Shown here: one piece after another, positions 12,300 to 22,956 of the stretch
Layout: the number at the start of each line of letters is the position of its first letter
Position numbering within the stretch: the first letter of the stretch is position 1
Assembly (NCBI GenBank): GCA_963555705.1
Contig: OY743172.1
Location: 25,667,446-25,731,445 of the forward strand
Length of the DNA: 64,000 nt
Direction: 5' to 3'
From: Ligustrum vulgare
Lineage: Eukaryota; Streptophyta; Magnoliopsida; Lamiales; Oleaceae
The notes under the pieces: model-generated
The model's input: the letters and a program-made list of their open reading frames with translations, nothing else
Database searches by the model: none
What the model was told of the DNA's origin: nothing
Translations under genes and position numbers: made by a program

Positions 12300-12990
12300 T
12301 GATTGATACATTTTTACATTGACTTAATACGGGACGTGGATTTGGAATACAAAAGATTTGCCCATCCTGATAATAGGGTCGGCCTTATTACCCGATCACT
12401 TGTGGCCAGCCTTGTTAAATTGTCAAATTTGTTTACTCTTAAGTCAGCATCTTACCTCGGGCTATCATGTAGCTTGGGTTGGGCATACCCGACCTCATCA
12501 ACAACTCATTCACGAAATATGGCATGATCAGCCTATCCTGGCCACATTGTGCCTAGAAACCCAACGCAAGTGGGACTGTAAATAATATTCGTTTATGGGC
12601 CTCATCAATGGGCCCCCCAAAGAATGTGCATAACCAGCAAGGAAACGTCATAAAAAAAGGGGGAAATACAATTGTTGTAAAGTTAGAATTCCTTCTAAAA
12701 TGTAAGTTTATATTAAAGGACTTCTTCTTTAATTAGAAAAGGTTATGGACTTTTCAGCCCTATAAATACAGTTCATTTAATCATATATAATTTATTCATT
12801 ATTCTTTACTTTTTTCAGTTATATATTCTCTTTACTTTTCTCCAGAATACTAATTCTCACACCGGAGGGGTGACGGAGAGAATCCTCTTCATCTTTTTGC
12901 AGGTCATCCAAGGATAATTTATTCATCTTTTCCAGTGATTAAGTATCATCAGATCTTGCCACGTCAAGGTTATGATTTTTTACAACATCA
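12300..12990 (+). repeat. 5' LTR of the Tat element
   Basis: A 691-bp LTR that begins TGATTGATACATTT and ends TTTACAACATCA. It shares long near-identical stretches with the 3' LTR, for example GATAATAGGGTCGGCCTTAT. A promoter-like TATAAATA lies near 12761 in the U3/R region. The sequence just after the LTR (ATTGGTACCGTCTGTGGGAA, 12991-13010) is the expected position of the primer binding site. I did not assign the tRNA. Confidence 0.9.
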
Positions 12991-13025
12991 ATTGGTACCG
13001 TCTGTGGGAAAATATAAAATCAGCC

Positions 13026-13445
13026 ATGGTTAATAGGCGTCAAACTCGTCCCTCCGCGTCCATCGGACCCTTTGTTCCGGCCAATGCCTCAGTTGAAGAA
13101 GATAATCCACCACCCCTTGAAGTTGTTGGGGAAGAACAAAACCCAGAAATTACACCAGACGATGAACCGGTTAGTCGGGAGGATTTCAACGAGCTCCAGC
13201 AACAGCTTCGTGAACTCCGTCAGGCTCTCCAACGACAAAATAATCTTCAAGCGCAACCCGACCCAAATACTCCAGGCACGATTCCCCGCGAAGATTGCAG
13301 GCCAGTTAATCCCGTAGCTGACAATTCCCTGGGGATCAGGGGATGCCCATCTTATGACTGAGGGATCATCCAACTTGACACAGCAAGAACTCTCAAAAAA
13401 CATTCAGAAAGGAATTGCTGATGGAATAAGGCAAAACACACAGGG
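13026..13445 (+). pseudogene. gag N-terminal fragment (Tat element)
   Basis: The frame starts at the ATG at 13026 (MVNRRQTRPSAS) and runs to a stop at 13361. It shows a low-complexity acidic and proline-rich N-terminus, then a heptad-like segment (SREDFNELQQQLRELRQALQ) that looks coiled-coil. A shift to another frame after about 13320 keeps a gag-like text (LTQQELSKNIQKGIADGI) until the junction with foreign LTR sequence near 13450. The capsid core and zinc knuckle of a normal gag are missing. Confidence 0.65.
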
Positions 13446-13450
13446 TCGGA

Positions 13451-15410
13451 CCTCTTTTGTCAAACCCCGAAATTTCTAGCATTTTCTTTGTCAAATAATA
13501 ATAATTCTCTAATACCTCACTTGTAAAACCCCAAGATTTCAAGCAACTTTTTAAAAATAATAATGATGCTCTGATACCACTCTTGTAATGCCCCAAAATT
13601 CTTTTTTAATTAAAATAAAATCCATTTATTTAAGAAGAAAAGTGTGACAGTTCAAACACAAAAGTTCTTATTCGGTGGCAAGTTCACAACTCACAGGTCG
13701 TCACCTAGCACAGCAGTCTCTGTCAAGCTATCTGAAGATCCCCGCCAATCCTTTTTATATCAACAACTACCTGAAATGTTAGATGGCGTGGGATGATCAT
13801 ACACTTGCCCAGTGATTAAGATATGGTGCGCATGTGTTATTGCACATTGAAACATAATTCAACATTACAAGTAATTAATGCACATGCATGTTCTTTTCAA
13901 AACTCGTGTTTCAGGGCCCGATTATAGATTATCTCCTCTACCCCAAAGCGCTTAATACATACACAACCCGGATATCGATAAATGGCCATAATCATAAACA
14001 TGTTACTCGGGATCCCATATCCCTTAGGGCTTCTACATCCCTATCATCTTTCCCCATATTCGACTCCAATAGGGTTACTAGATCTCCATGTCGTTCGTCG
14101 AAGCCTTGGAGTCGCAAGGTCCTCACGACACACATCGATATCCAACAATAAACATTTGATTACCAAGGGGGCTAGAGTTCAAATCTATAATCCACATGCA
14201 CAAAACTCTTCTTTATGCATAAATTTCTTTCATGATTCATCATCTATCAAATGTCAATGCATTTCCAAAACATCATCAATCCAATGCCATTGCATTTCCA
14301 AAACATGAATGAATGTAATTTCAACATATCATGTTATCACATTATATCACATAATAAGGTATATCAAATCTTTAGTGCTTTAATCCAAATAGATTCAAGT
14401 AATCATATTCAAATCACATATAATGAATCATATCTAATTTACACATTATTCAAATAATTCAAATAGCATATCCCACTCACATATTATTCAACGAATCCAA
14501 ATAAACACATCCCACTCACAGTTTATTGGATGAATATATCCACAAAGGCTCCTAGAATAATTTCTCTTGGAATAGAAGCCTTCCTCGGCATGGAGTAGGT
14601 GGAGGAACAAGAATATAACTCCTAGCACATAAGTCTCCACGAGTGGCATAATATATTATTGGAAAGATATCTGGAGTTCAACGCACTTTACGGATTGCAA
14701 ATCGGAGTTGTAGATCAAAAGTTATGGCTGGATGAAGTTATATCACCGGGCAGTCCGTCTGGTGTCGACACCACCTGATTTGGTGTCGACACAAAAAGTG
14801 TCAGAATCATCGTTTTAAGCTCAGATGAACATGGTGTCGACACTAAACGTATTTCCCGAATCTGAAAGTCAGTTTTCTTGATTTCTTTGATCCAAAATTA
14901 TTTGTATTGATAAAGGGTTTTGAGAAAACATGTTTGCCAATAAAAATGATGGATTTTAACGGCAATTGAGACATGATTTTGACATGAAATCAATATTTAG
15001 GGTTTGAAAGAGGGAAGAACAATTCTGTGGTATTTTGGATCTGATTTTGTTGTGTTATCTCATTCAAAAAACATCCCTATTTATAGGGACAAAAGGCTGC
15101 ACGGATTAGAGGTGAGTATGAGTGTAGATGATTAATCCTTTTCCTTCATAGTTAAGAAATCTTATTTTAATGGCCAGGCTTGAGGTGTCATGTTACTCCC
15201 ATGCAAGCAGGAGGTGTCCTAAGGAGAAAGAAGGTGACTCACGTGAGCTAAAATCGGATATGGATGATTAATGCCCAGCCGTGCTTCTTTTCCCAAATTT
15301 TCCCAATTTCAAGTGACTGTTTTTGAGCTTAGATTTGGGGTATCAAATGAACTCCAAATTGGGTGTTCTTGGTACCATTTCAAAGTACTGAGCTATGTGA
15401 AAACTTTCGG
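13451..15410 (-). mobile_element. Gypsy LTR fragment replacing pol of the Tat element
   Basis: On the minus strand an LTR ends in GGGGCATTACA (13583 side) and is followed by AGAGTGGTATCAGAGCATC, a methionine-tRNA primer site. The LTR therefore belongs to an inverted gypsy element. The junction unit is repeated about 2.5 times: 13451-13514, 13515-13576 and from 13577 each begin with CCTC/CCAC, then TTGTxAAACCCC or its variant. The LTR body extends right to about 15410, where Tat integrase resumes. It contains a thrice-repeated palindromic GGTGTCGACACC motif (14760-14845). I find no target duplication, so a rearrangement rather than a clean insertion is likely. Confidence 0.55.
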
Positions 15411-16332
15411 TAAGTACCAAAACTTTGCAACCCGATTATATCAACCCGCTGAAGAACTATCTTCAATAATGTGCCCATATCCCTTTGCTCAATGGGGAAT
15501 TGACATACTTGGGCCATTCCCCATAGCTCGTGGTCAGGTCAAGTTCCTAGCGGTGGCTGTGGAATACTTCACAAAATGAGTGGAAGTAAAACCCCTCGCC
15601 GTAATCACAGAACAAAAGTTGGAGGCATTTGTATGGAAGTCGATTATCTTCCGTTTTGGTCTTCCTAAGACATTGATCACTGATAACGGGCGTCAGCTCC
15701 AGTGCCAAGCCTTCAAACAGTTCTGCAAGAACCTGGGGATAGAACACAGTTTAACTTCCGTTTCGCACCTGCAAATTAATGGGTTAGCTGAAGTTATGAA
15801 CAGACTCATCTTGCAAGACTTGAGGACTCGCCTTGACAGTGTCAAAGGTGATTAGCCCGTTCTCCTCCCATAAATACTATGGACCAACCGAACAACATTC
15901 AAAATCGCAACAGGGGAAACTCTATTCATGCTTGCCTTTGGGATAGAAGTTGTTGTCCCAGTCAAGGTAACAATTTCGAGATTCCGTACAATGGCTACAG
16001 AATCACCCGACCAGACTGAAGGACAAAGAGAAAGCCTGGATCTTCAGGAAGAAGTCAAAGAAAATGCTTCCTTGAGAATAGCGGCTTATCAACATGCCAT
16101 AACCAAGAAGTTTAATACACAAGTGAAGAAGAGAGAATTCAGAATAGGAGGTCTTATCCTTCGTCGAAGCGAGTCAACCGGTCATCATCCTGGGAAACTT
16201 GGACCTATTTGGGAAGGACCATACGAAGTCATCCGAAAAGTGGGAAAGTACTCATACAGCCTCCGAACAATGGATTCAAGACCTCTTCCTCGGCCATGGA
16301 ATGTGGAGAATTTGAAGCCATACTACAAGTAG
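15411..16332 (+). pseudogene. Integrase of the Tat element, C-terminal part
   Basis: The frame starts at about AAGTACCAAAACTTTGC and reads QPAEELSSIMCPYPFAQWGI. The three catalytic acidic positions of a DDE integrase are visible: D in WGIDILGPFP, D in LITDNGRQL, and E in NGLAEVMNR. The C-terminus ends with GPYEVIRKVGKYSY and PWNVENLKPYYK, the usual gypsy integrase tail, and stops at 16332. In-frame stops (after FTK at 15577-15579, after SVKGD at 15853-15855 and one shortly after) break it. The N-terminal HHCC zinc domain is lost at the junction near 15410. Confidence 0.85.
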
Positions 16333-16609
16333 TCACGTTTCCTTTGATATCAAAGTCATCTAGTTGTAGAAGAGTCGGGTCTGCGAACCCATTTTATCTT
16401 TTTATTTTCGGACTTGCACGTCCATCAATGATTTTTAAGGTCGGGCCTGCGCGCCCACTGTACTTTCTTTCAGCGTCAGGGACTGGTCCTCTTTTTTCTT
16501 ATCCAGATTTTGTCTCACAGGGTTTTTCTGGGTAAGGTTTTAACGAGGTCCATCGTTCAGTCCCCTTTAATAAAAGTATTTCTTCTGAAGAATGAGCACC
16601 ATAAGACCA

Positions 16610-17215
16610 GATCTTGAAATAACTTACAAGGTCATTCACATGACTTTACAAGTTATTTTCCGAAAAATAATTTACAATGTCTCATGGCAAGACTTTACAA
16701 ATTATTATTTCACGAATAGTTTACAAGGTCTCATGGAAAGACGTTACAAATTATTTCCCGACAAATAATTTACAAAGTCTCATGGCAAGACTTTATAAAT
16801 TATTCTTCCACGAATAGTATACAAGATCTCATGGCAAGACGTTACAAATTATTTCCCGACAAATAATTTACAATGTCTCATGGCAAGACTTTACAAATTA
16901 TTTTTCCACGAATAGTTTACAAGGTCTCATGGTAAGACGTTACAAATTATTTCCCATCAAATAGTTCACAATGTCTCATGGCAAGACTTTACAAATTATT
17001 CTTCCACGAATAGTTTACAAAGTAACATGGCATGACGTTGCAAGTTATTTCTCATCAAATAATTTACAATATCTCATGGCAAAACTTTACAAATTATTCT
17101 TCCACAAATAGTTTACAAGGTCTCATGGAAAGACGTTACAAATTATTTCCCATCGAATAATTTACAATGTGTCATGGCAAGACTTTACAAATTATTCCTC
17201 ATAGGTTTATAAAAA
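16610..17215 (+). repeat. 98-bp tandem array inside the Tat element
   Basis: About six copies of a roughly 98-bp unit made of two related halves. One half has GACGTTACAAATTATTTCCC, the other AAGACTTTACAAATTATTC. Both share TCTCATGG(C/A)AAGAC and end in TTTACAA. The array lies between integrase and the antisense ORF. Tat-group elements often carry such tandem blocks downstream of integrase. The array does not encode a protein. Confidence 0.85.
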
Positions 17216-17548
17216 AAACTCGGCCCCATGAATAAACAAGTCGGTATCACCCGACCTTATTAACATTTCTCTCAGTTTCGCTAAGTCAAAAGTTTGACCT
17301 ATTTTGTGAATTGTCAAAAAGGTCGAGCTATCCTGACCTTAGTTACCAAACATCATCGATTCTATGTTGGTGGCACGGAGAATTAAACCTTGTTCCTACT
17401 TTCGAAAGTCGTCCATGCTCGACAAGATTATTTCTAAGACATGATCTATATGATTAAACAGGGTCGGCTTGCATGATTAGAACGGTCATTATTGTGTCAA
17501 TAAAGCGCAAAGTAAGAGACACGAACTTTTTGACAAAATATATTTCAT

Positions 17549-19590
17549 TTAAAACAAAAGTTCGATTACAAAAGATCCTCGGGGCATACCCCGGGCTATA
17601 CATAAAAAATTCATCCTAATGGACTGCTGCTGAGGATTGTGATCGCTGGCGTCGTCATCCTCCTCATCAAACGCGACCTCAGCTTCAGCATCCTCTTCCA
17701 AAAAAGGAGTAAGGTCGAGGCCTTCAGTCCCGGGGGAATTGAGAAATGGGCTGGTGTCTAGCTCGGGTACATGGAGTTTGATCCAGGATCGAGCCTATTT
17801 CATTCCTTGGGAGTATGACTCCAAGGCATAGTTTCCCAGAGCCAGGTCATACTCCTCCGATTTTTTATAAGCCTCTACACCCTCAACCTTGGCCGCCTCA
17901 ATCATTTGTATTGCCTAGGCCTAAACAAACTACTGTTCACTAGAGCAATGCATTTTTGTAGGGAGAGATAAGAAAATTATATCTTAAGCTGTTGCAAATG
18001 ATTTGGTTTCCTAGAACCTTCTTGAAACATAAATCAGATTAGGTCATCAAGGCTAAATCTGACTCCACACGAGCCAGTTTCTCCTCTGTAGCTCGAGCCT
18101 TGGTAGCTTCGTATTGAACAGAGTGGACAAGCTAGCTTGAAGTCTCTCTGCGCTTGACACCCTGGTTGATCAGCCCCCGGCCGATACTGATCAATTGATA
18201 ATCGGGATAAAAACTTTGTAACATTTTCAAGAATGTTTTCCAAATACTAAGTACAAGCACGGGGATAGAAGTGTACCTTAAACGCGGCGTTCATGAAGTG
18301 GTCCGCCCCTTGCTCAATTGCGACCTCTTCACAATACTTTTCTAGAAGGTCGGGGTGAAGACCTCCCTCCATATTTTCCCTGAGATCGGCCAACGTGGGA
18401 CCCTCAGAAGTAAGTTCAGGCGCCGGCTCTTCTCGAGGAGGCTGACGTCGTGCATCCCGGCCACTCACTCTTGGGGGAGGGACATTCTCGTTCCTTCTCG
18501 AGGTTTCCCCTAGCCTGGATTGCTCCTTGCGTGGCCTCTTCTGATAACGGTGTTGCACGACCCCGTCATCCTTCCTCTTTTGCGTAGTGTTTCGAGCCCT
18601 CTCCTCGGCCGCCTTCCTAAGCTTGTTACCATCAAAAGCCATCCCTGCAAAATAGTAAGAAAAAGAGGATGAGCAGTGGAACAAGGGATAAAGCAATAAA
18701 AATTGTAAGAGTGATATATATATATATATTACTTAATTTACAAGCCGAGAACTACCGGGCTGAATGTCAAGACCAGCATGGCTTAAAATCTCATTTGTTG
18801 TCAAGTCAGAGGCCTCTTCAGCCAACAGGCCAAAGTCACACACCCTAATGGCATTAGCAAGAAGGTCGACCATCTCCTCCTCACTTTTATTCCCCATCCT
18901 ATTGAAGCAATCTACGTCTAGTCTCCTAAAGGTTGATAAAAAAAGGTTTTTCCAGACCCGGGGCTTTACAAAGAAAAATCTTTCCTTCCAGTATTTTATA
19001 GAGGAAGGGACCCAGGGAACTTCAAAACGTCCATTCCCACTTAAATAGACGAAGCAGTTGCATCGAGGCAAATACTTCAAGTCCAAAAGACATTTACACA
19101 AATCAACGGTGGGTTCAATTCCTAAACTCCTACATAAGACAAAGAAATAAACTAGGATTCTCCACCCATTGGGTGAGAGTTGCCCCGGGACTATACTATC
19201 CGAAAGAAGGAAATCAATGAAAAAGTGGTGTAAAGGAAACCTAAGCCTGGCCACGAGGGATTCGTGAAATACCACCATCTCCCCCTCTCGGCAATGGTAA
19301 GAAACGTCGTCTGCCTCCGGAGTCCGGGCTATATATCCATCGGACAGCCCGAACTTCCTCATATCAGTCTCGACCATATGCTCCTTCATCTTACTGTTAA
19401 AGGTCGGGAGCTCAAGGTCAGTCTCACTCGACCCTCTACCTAGGTCAGCATCATCCTCAACCCCTTCCTCACCACCCGACTCCTCATCCTGGGAAGGTGG
19501 GGGCTGGTAGAAACCTATTGGCTTGACCTCTAAGGGTTCATCTAGGTTCTCTACTTCCCTAAGGTTTGTTATGTTCACCTGACTGGCCAT
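17549..19590 (-). pseudogene. Antisense extra ORF of Tat element (PF04195-like)
   Basis: The first exon starts at 19590 (MASQVNITNLREVENLDEP), opposite to gag-pol. It has an acidic N-terminal region and a conserved core with FPLHHFFIDFLLSD, then LSPNGWRILVYFFVLCRSLG. This matches the 'putative gypsy type transposon domain' of plant antisense ORFs. A likely intron runs from GTAGTTCTCG near 18755 to TTTTGCAG near 18644, joining in frame to MAFDGNKLRKAAEERARN. A third part (about 18240-17549) reads VQYEATKARATEEKLARVES, which looks coiled-coil, and ends in an acidic tail and SFVIELLF with TAA at 17551. An in-frame stop near 17795 makes it a pseudogene. The role of such ORFs is unknown. Confidence 0.75.
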
Positions 19591-19955
19591 TTTTTCCTAA
19601 TAATAAGTTACGAAATTAAAAATGTTGGGCGTGGCCGAGCTTACCTAAAGGAAATGTTGTTTGAAAGTGAGATCGTGCGAGACGCTCTAAGAGTTCTCTG
19701 GTTTCTCACAAAATCGCAAAGTAAAAAGAATGAGAGGATAAGGATCACATATATATAGACGGAAATAGGAGGGAAAATTTTTGAATCTCCGCCTCTCACC
19801 TTGGACACGTGGCGACAATCTATTTGCACACTATTAATTACAACACATTAATCAAAAGAAGACAGTTGGCAAAACGCGTCATTAATAAATATGACAGCTG
19901 TCAGAAGATACATGCATTCAGAGATCTACTACTGATCCCTGATGTACGGGGGCTA

Positions 19956-20674
19956 ATGACCGATACATTTCTACATCGACTTAATACGGGCTACACAGGG
20001 TCGGACCATCCTGATAATAGGGTCGGCCTTATTACCCGATCACTTGTGGTCGGGCCTGGTTAAATTGTCAAATATGTTTACTCTTAAGTCAGCATCTTAC
20101 CCCGGGCTATCCTCTAGATTGGGTCGGGCATACTCGACCTCATCAACAACTCATTCACGAAATATGGTATGGTCGGCCTATCCCGGCCACATTACGCCTA
20201 GAAACCCAACGCAAGTGGGACTCGAAATAATATTCGTTTATGGACCTCATCAATGGGCTAACTTCTCCCCCCCCCCCCCCCCACCCACAAAGAAGGTGCA
20301 TAACCAGCAAGGAAACGTCCAAAAAAAAAGGAGGGGGGGGGGGGGAAGTACAATTCTTGTAAGGTTAGAATTCCTCCTAAACGGTAAGTTTATATTAAAA
20401 AAACTCCTTCTTTAATTAGAAAAGGTTATGGGCTTTTCAACCTTATAAATACGCTCATTTAATCACATATAATTCATTCATTATTCTTTACGTTTTCCAG
20501 TTATATATTATCTCTCTACTTTTCTCCAGAATACTAATTTTCACACCAGAGGGGCCACGGGGAGAATCCTCCTCGCCTTTTTGCAGGTCATCCAAAGCGA
20601 ATTCATTCCTCTTTTCCAGTGATCAAGTATCATCGGATCTTGCCACGTCAAAGTTAGGATTTTTTACAGCATCA
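19956..20674 (+). repeat. 3' LTR of the Tat element
   Basis: A 719-bp LTR starting TGACCGATACATTT and ending TTTACAGCATCA. A purine-rich ACGGGGGCTA lies just upstream as the polypurine tract. It is slightly longer than the 5' LTR because of an extra segment near 19990-20005 and long C and G runs at about 20267-20282 and 20331-20345. Many substitutions separate it from the 5' LTR, so the insertion is not recent. Confidence 0.9.
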
Positions 20675-21691
20675 GAATCCTTCCACAGTTACAACTCCAA
20701 TTCAAATTAGAAACTAACTTACTCCATCAGTATAACTTCACTCACGTTCAGGACCCTCTGTTCACTGTAGCAATTCAAAAACTCTCGGTAAAACTTCTCT
20801 ATCTGACTACTGAATGGCTCGACCAATTTCAATTTGCACACTCACAACACATAATACAGATGTTCACTTTCGAATCAAAGCATCAGAAACTCCCACTCAA
20901 TGCAACAACCAAACCCAAGCCCAACACCACTGCCATTACACTGTTTCCACCAGAGAGCCACCACAGCCACCACCATCTCTCAAACCACCAACAATCCAAC
21001 TTCACACACACGACTGAATTTTTATAAATTTCACAGCAACATGAGCCCACGCAACTGCCACCACAAAAACCGCAGCAGCCGCCCGAGACACCACCTCCGA
21101 CCGCCATAATGTCACTGGAAAACAAAGCTCCAAAAACCGCAAATTTCAAACTCCTTACTCTCGATCTTCCCAAAAACTTCATATTTTTCGCACACCCATG
21201 TACTCCCTCCGTCGCCTCGAGCCTGCGGTATCATCGTCGTCGACGATTGACCTTGGAGGAGGGGCTCAGCCCTCCGCTTGTCACCTCTCTTCTCTCTCTT
21301 TGTCGTTGTATAGAGAGAGAAAAGGAGAGTTCTGATTTTTTTATATAATTTTATTTTGATTATTTAGCCCTTAGTCCTCAATTTTAAAGAACGTTTATTT
21401 TCGTCCCTGTTATGTTTAAAAAAACTATTTTTTTTGTTAGCCATTTCATTTTTGAAATACTATTTCAGCCCCTAGATCTTTAATTTCAGTTTTCTCTAAA
21501 ATTACAATGTAGTCCTTAAATTTTATTTATCACTTTAGTCTTTATATTTGAAAATACTAATTTAATTAATTTTCTTTTGGCTAGACGAATCATTTGGAGA
21601 GCTAAAAGATTGACGTGCTATTCTAGCTTCCCCTTTCCGTGAACTCATTAAGTTTGAAGTAGACTCGCCCCCACTAATTAGTTTAGATTAT

Positions 21692-22362
21692 TGTTGACCA
21701 CAAAATCCGGATGGACCTTGGACCAACACGTCTCAGCTCCTCCCTTTTGAACACGTGGATCTCCTGCGCACTGTGACAAACAATCAGCTTGCAAAGGGGG
21801 CCGAGCTGGCTCCCGTTTGCACTCCGATGCCTAAGTCAGTACTCATTTTGGACGAATATATATTGGGTGCGGAAAATATAAATGTGTAGAAGAGAGAAAA
21901 GGGAGTGAGAGAAGTATAGAGTTAAGAGTGAGAAAATGCTAACCCTCAACTTGGAGACAATTGTGCTTCATTTATAGAGGAACTTCTTGTCTTGGATTAC
22001 GACACGTGGCATACTTTACACTTGTCATCACCCTAGCTTATGGATGTGACAATCTTACTTTTCAACCGTAATCATTGCTACATTTCGTAGGTGATGGGCG
22101 CTTGTCACGTCTGGGTAAAGGCAGTGTCCCATCACTGACTCCATCTCTCTCTTCTGGTCAACGCCATAAAGCGCCCCGGCTGAGTATAAAGTACATCGGC
22201 TGGGTGTTAACCAGGTCGGCTAAAGAGGTTTGCTTGACATACCACCTCGGCATTCGTCTCAAGGTGATATTCCAGGCCTCAGCTGTGGGTCAAGGTCCGT
22301 TGGGCCACTATTGGGCCTTAGCTGGTGGATCACTGTACCTTTCTTTGGGCCCGGAATCAACA
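21692..22362. mobile_element. Solo LTR, 671 bp
   Basis: The unit starts TGTTGACCACAAAATCCGG and ends GGCCCGGAATCAACA, with inverted termini TGTTGA/TCAACA. The 5-bp direct repeat ATTAT flanks it exactly (21687-21691, 22363-22367). No internal retrotransposon sequence is present, so it is a solo LTR left by recombination. It carries GACACGTGGC and GA-rich promoter-like segments. Its family is not identified. It lies within the chromovirus LTR. Confidence 0.85.
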
Positions 22363-22956
22363 ATTATAATTGCATGTTTTATGTGGATTTAAGTGATTTA
22401 TATGCTTAATTGCATGAGACGAGACAATAATATCTCTTATGAGATAAATTGAGAAATTATGTCATGCATGTTATAACTTATATGCTTTATTGCATGAGAC
22501 GAAAATATGTTCATTTGCACTCCTTATGTGATGCTTATAATGAGAATCATAGAATGTCACTATATTATTTACATAACTTCGTGTTCAATTATTTGGTAAA
22601 TTAATTATTAGTGACGGCTCTACTGAGTTTTTTTTTTTCAAATGCTTACCCCGTTATTTTAACAATTTTGCAGATTTCGGATACGGTGGCGAACGATTGG
22701 TAGAAATGGCAAACCATTAATAGAAATTATTTTAAAGTCGTGTTTTATGAACTTCGTTATTTCATTGTGTTGGAATTTAGAATTTCATGAATTTCACCAA
22801 GTTATTTATTTTATTCGAGTTTTCGTCACAATTTACAATCAATAAATGTGATGTTTGAAATTTAATTATTTTCCGCAATAAGCTTTATTCAAAAGTTAGT
22901 TTTAAAGGATAAAGTGGCGTTTTCGCATTTCACAGAACTCAAGGCGTTACAGTTCT

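Larger units (their letters stand above)
12300..20674 (+). mobile_element. Tat-lineage Ty3/gypsy retrotransposon, defective
   Basis: Two long terminal repeats (12300-12990 and 19956-20674) enclose a gag fragment, an integrase, a tandem-repeat block and a long antisense ORF. The order integrase, repeats, antisense ORF, LTR is characteristic of Tat/Retand-type elements. The direct repeat GAATC flanks the element exactly (12295-12299 and 20675-20679), which fixes its borders and shows it inserted into the chromovirus LTR. Protease, reverse transcriptase and RNase H are missing. In their place, about 13451-15410, sits an LTR fragment of another gypsy element on the opposite strand. In-frame stops in integrase and antisense ORF confirm it is dead. 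Confidence 0.9.
11946..22951 (+). mobile_element. Chromovirus 3' LTR, split by two insertions
   Basis: The LTR begins TGTAGCGATCGAG at 11946, just after the purine tract AAGGAAGTAAGG, and ends GGCGTTACA at 22951. It is cut into three pieces: 11946-12299, 20680-21691 and 22368-22951. The interruptions are the Tat element and a solo LTR, each with its own 5-bp target duplication. Removing them gives an LTR of about 1.95 kb. The middle piece has a CCACC-rich stretch and a CT-rich leader-like region (21280-21330), and the last ends in the CCCGTTATTTT...TTGCAG phrase of Tekay-type LTRs. The 5' LTR and most of the coding region are absent. Confidence 0.7.

Noticed and set aside
13982..14308. 108-codon open frame
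   Set aside because: It falls within an LTR fragment and shows no domain; neighbouring frames are equally open.
20883..21182. Cysteine/glycine-rich 99-codon open frame on the minus strand
   Set aside because: It lies inside the chromovirus LTR in a CCACC-rich stretch, with no recognisable family; composition explains it.
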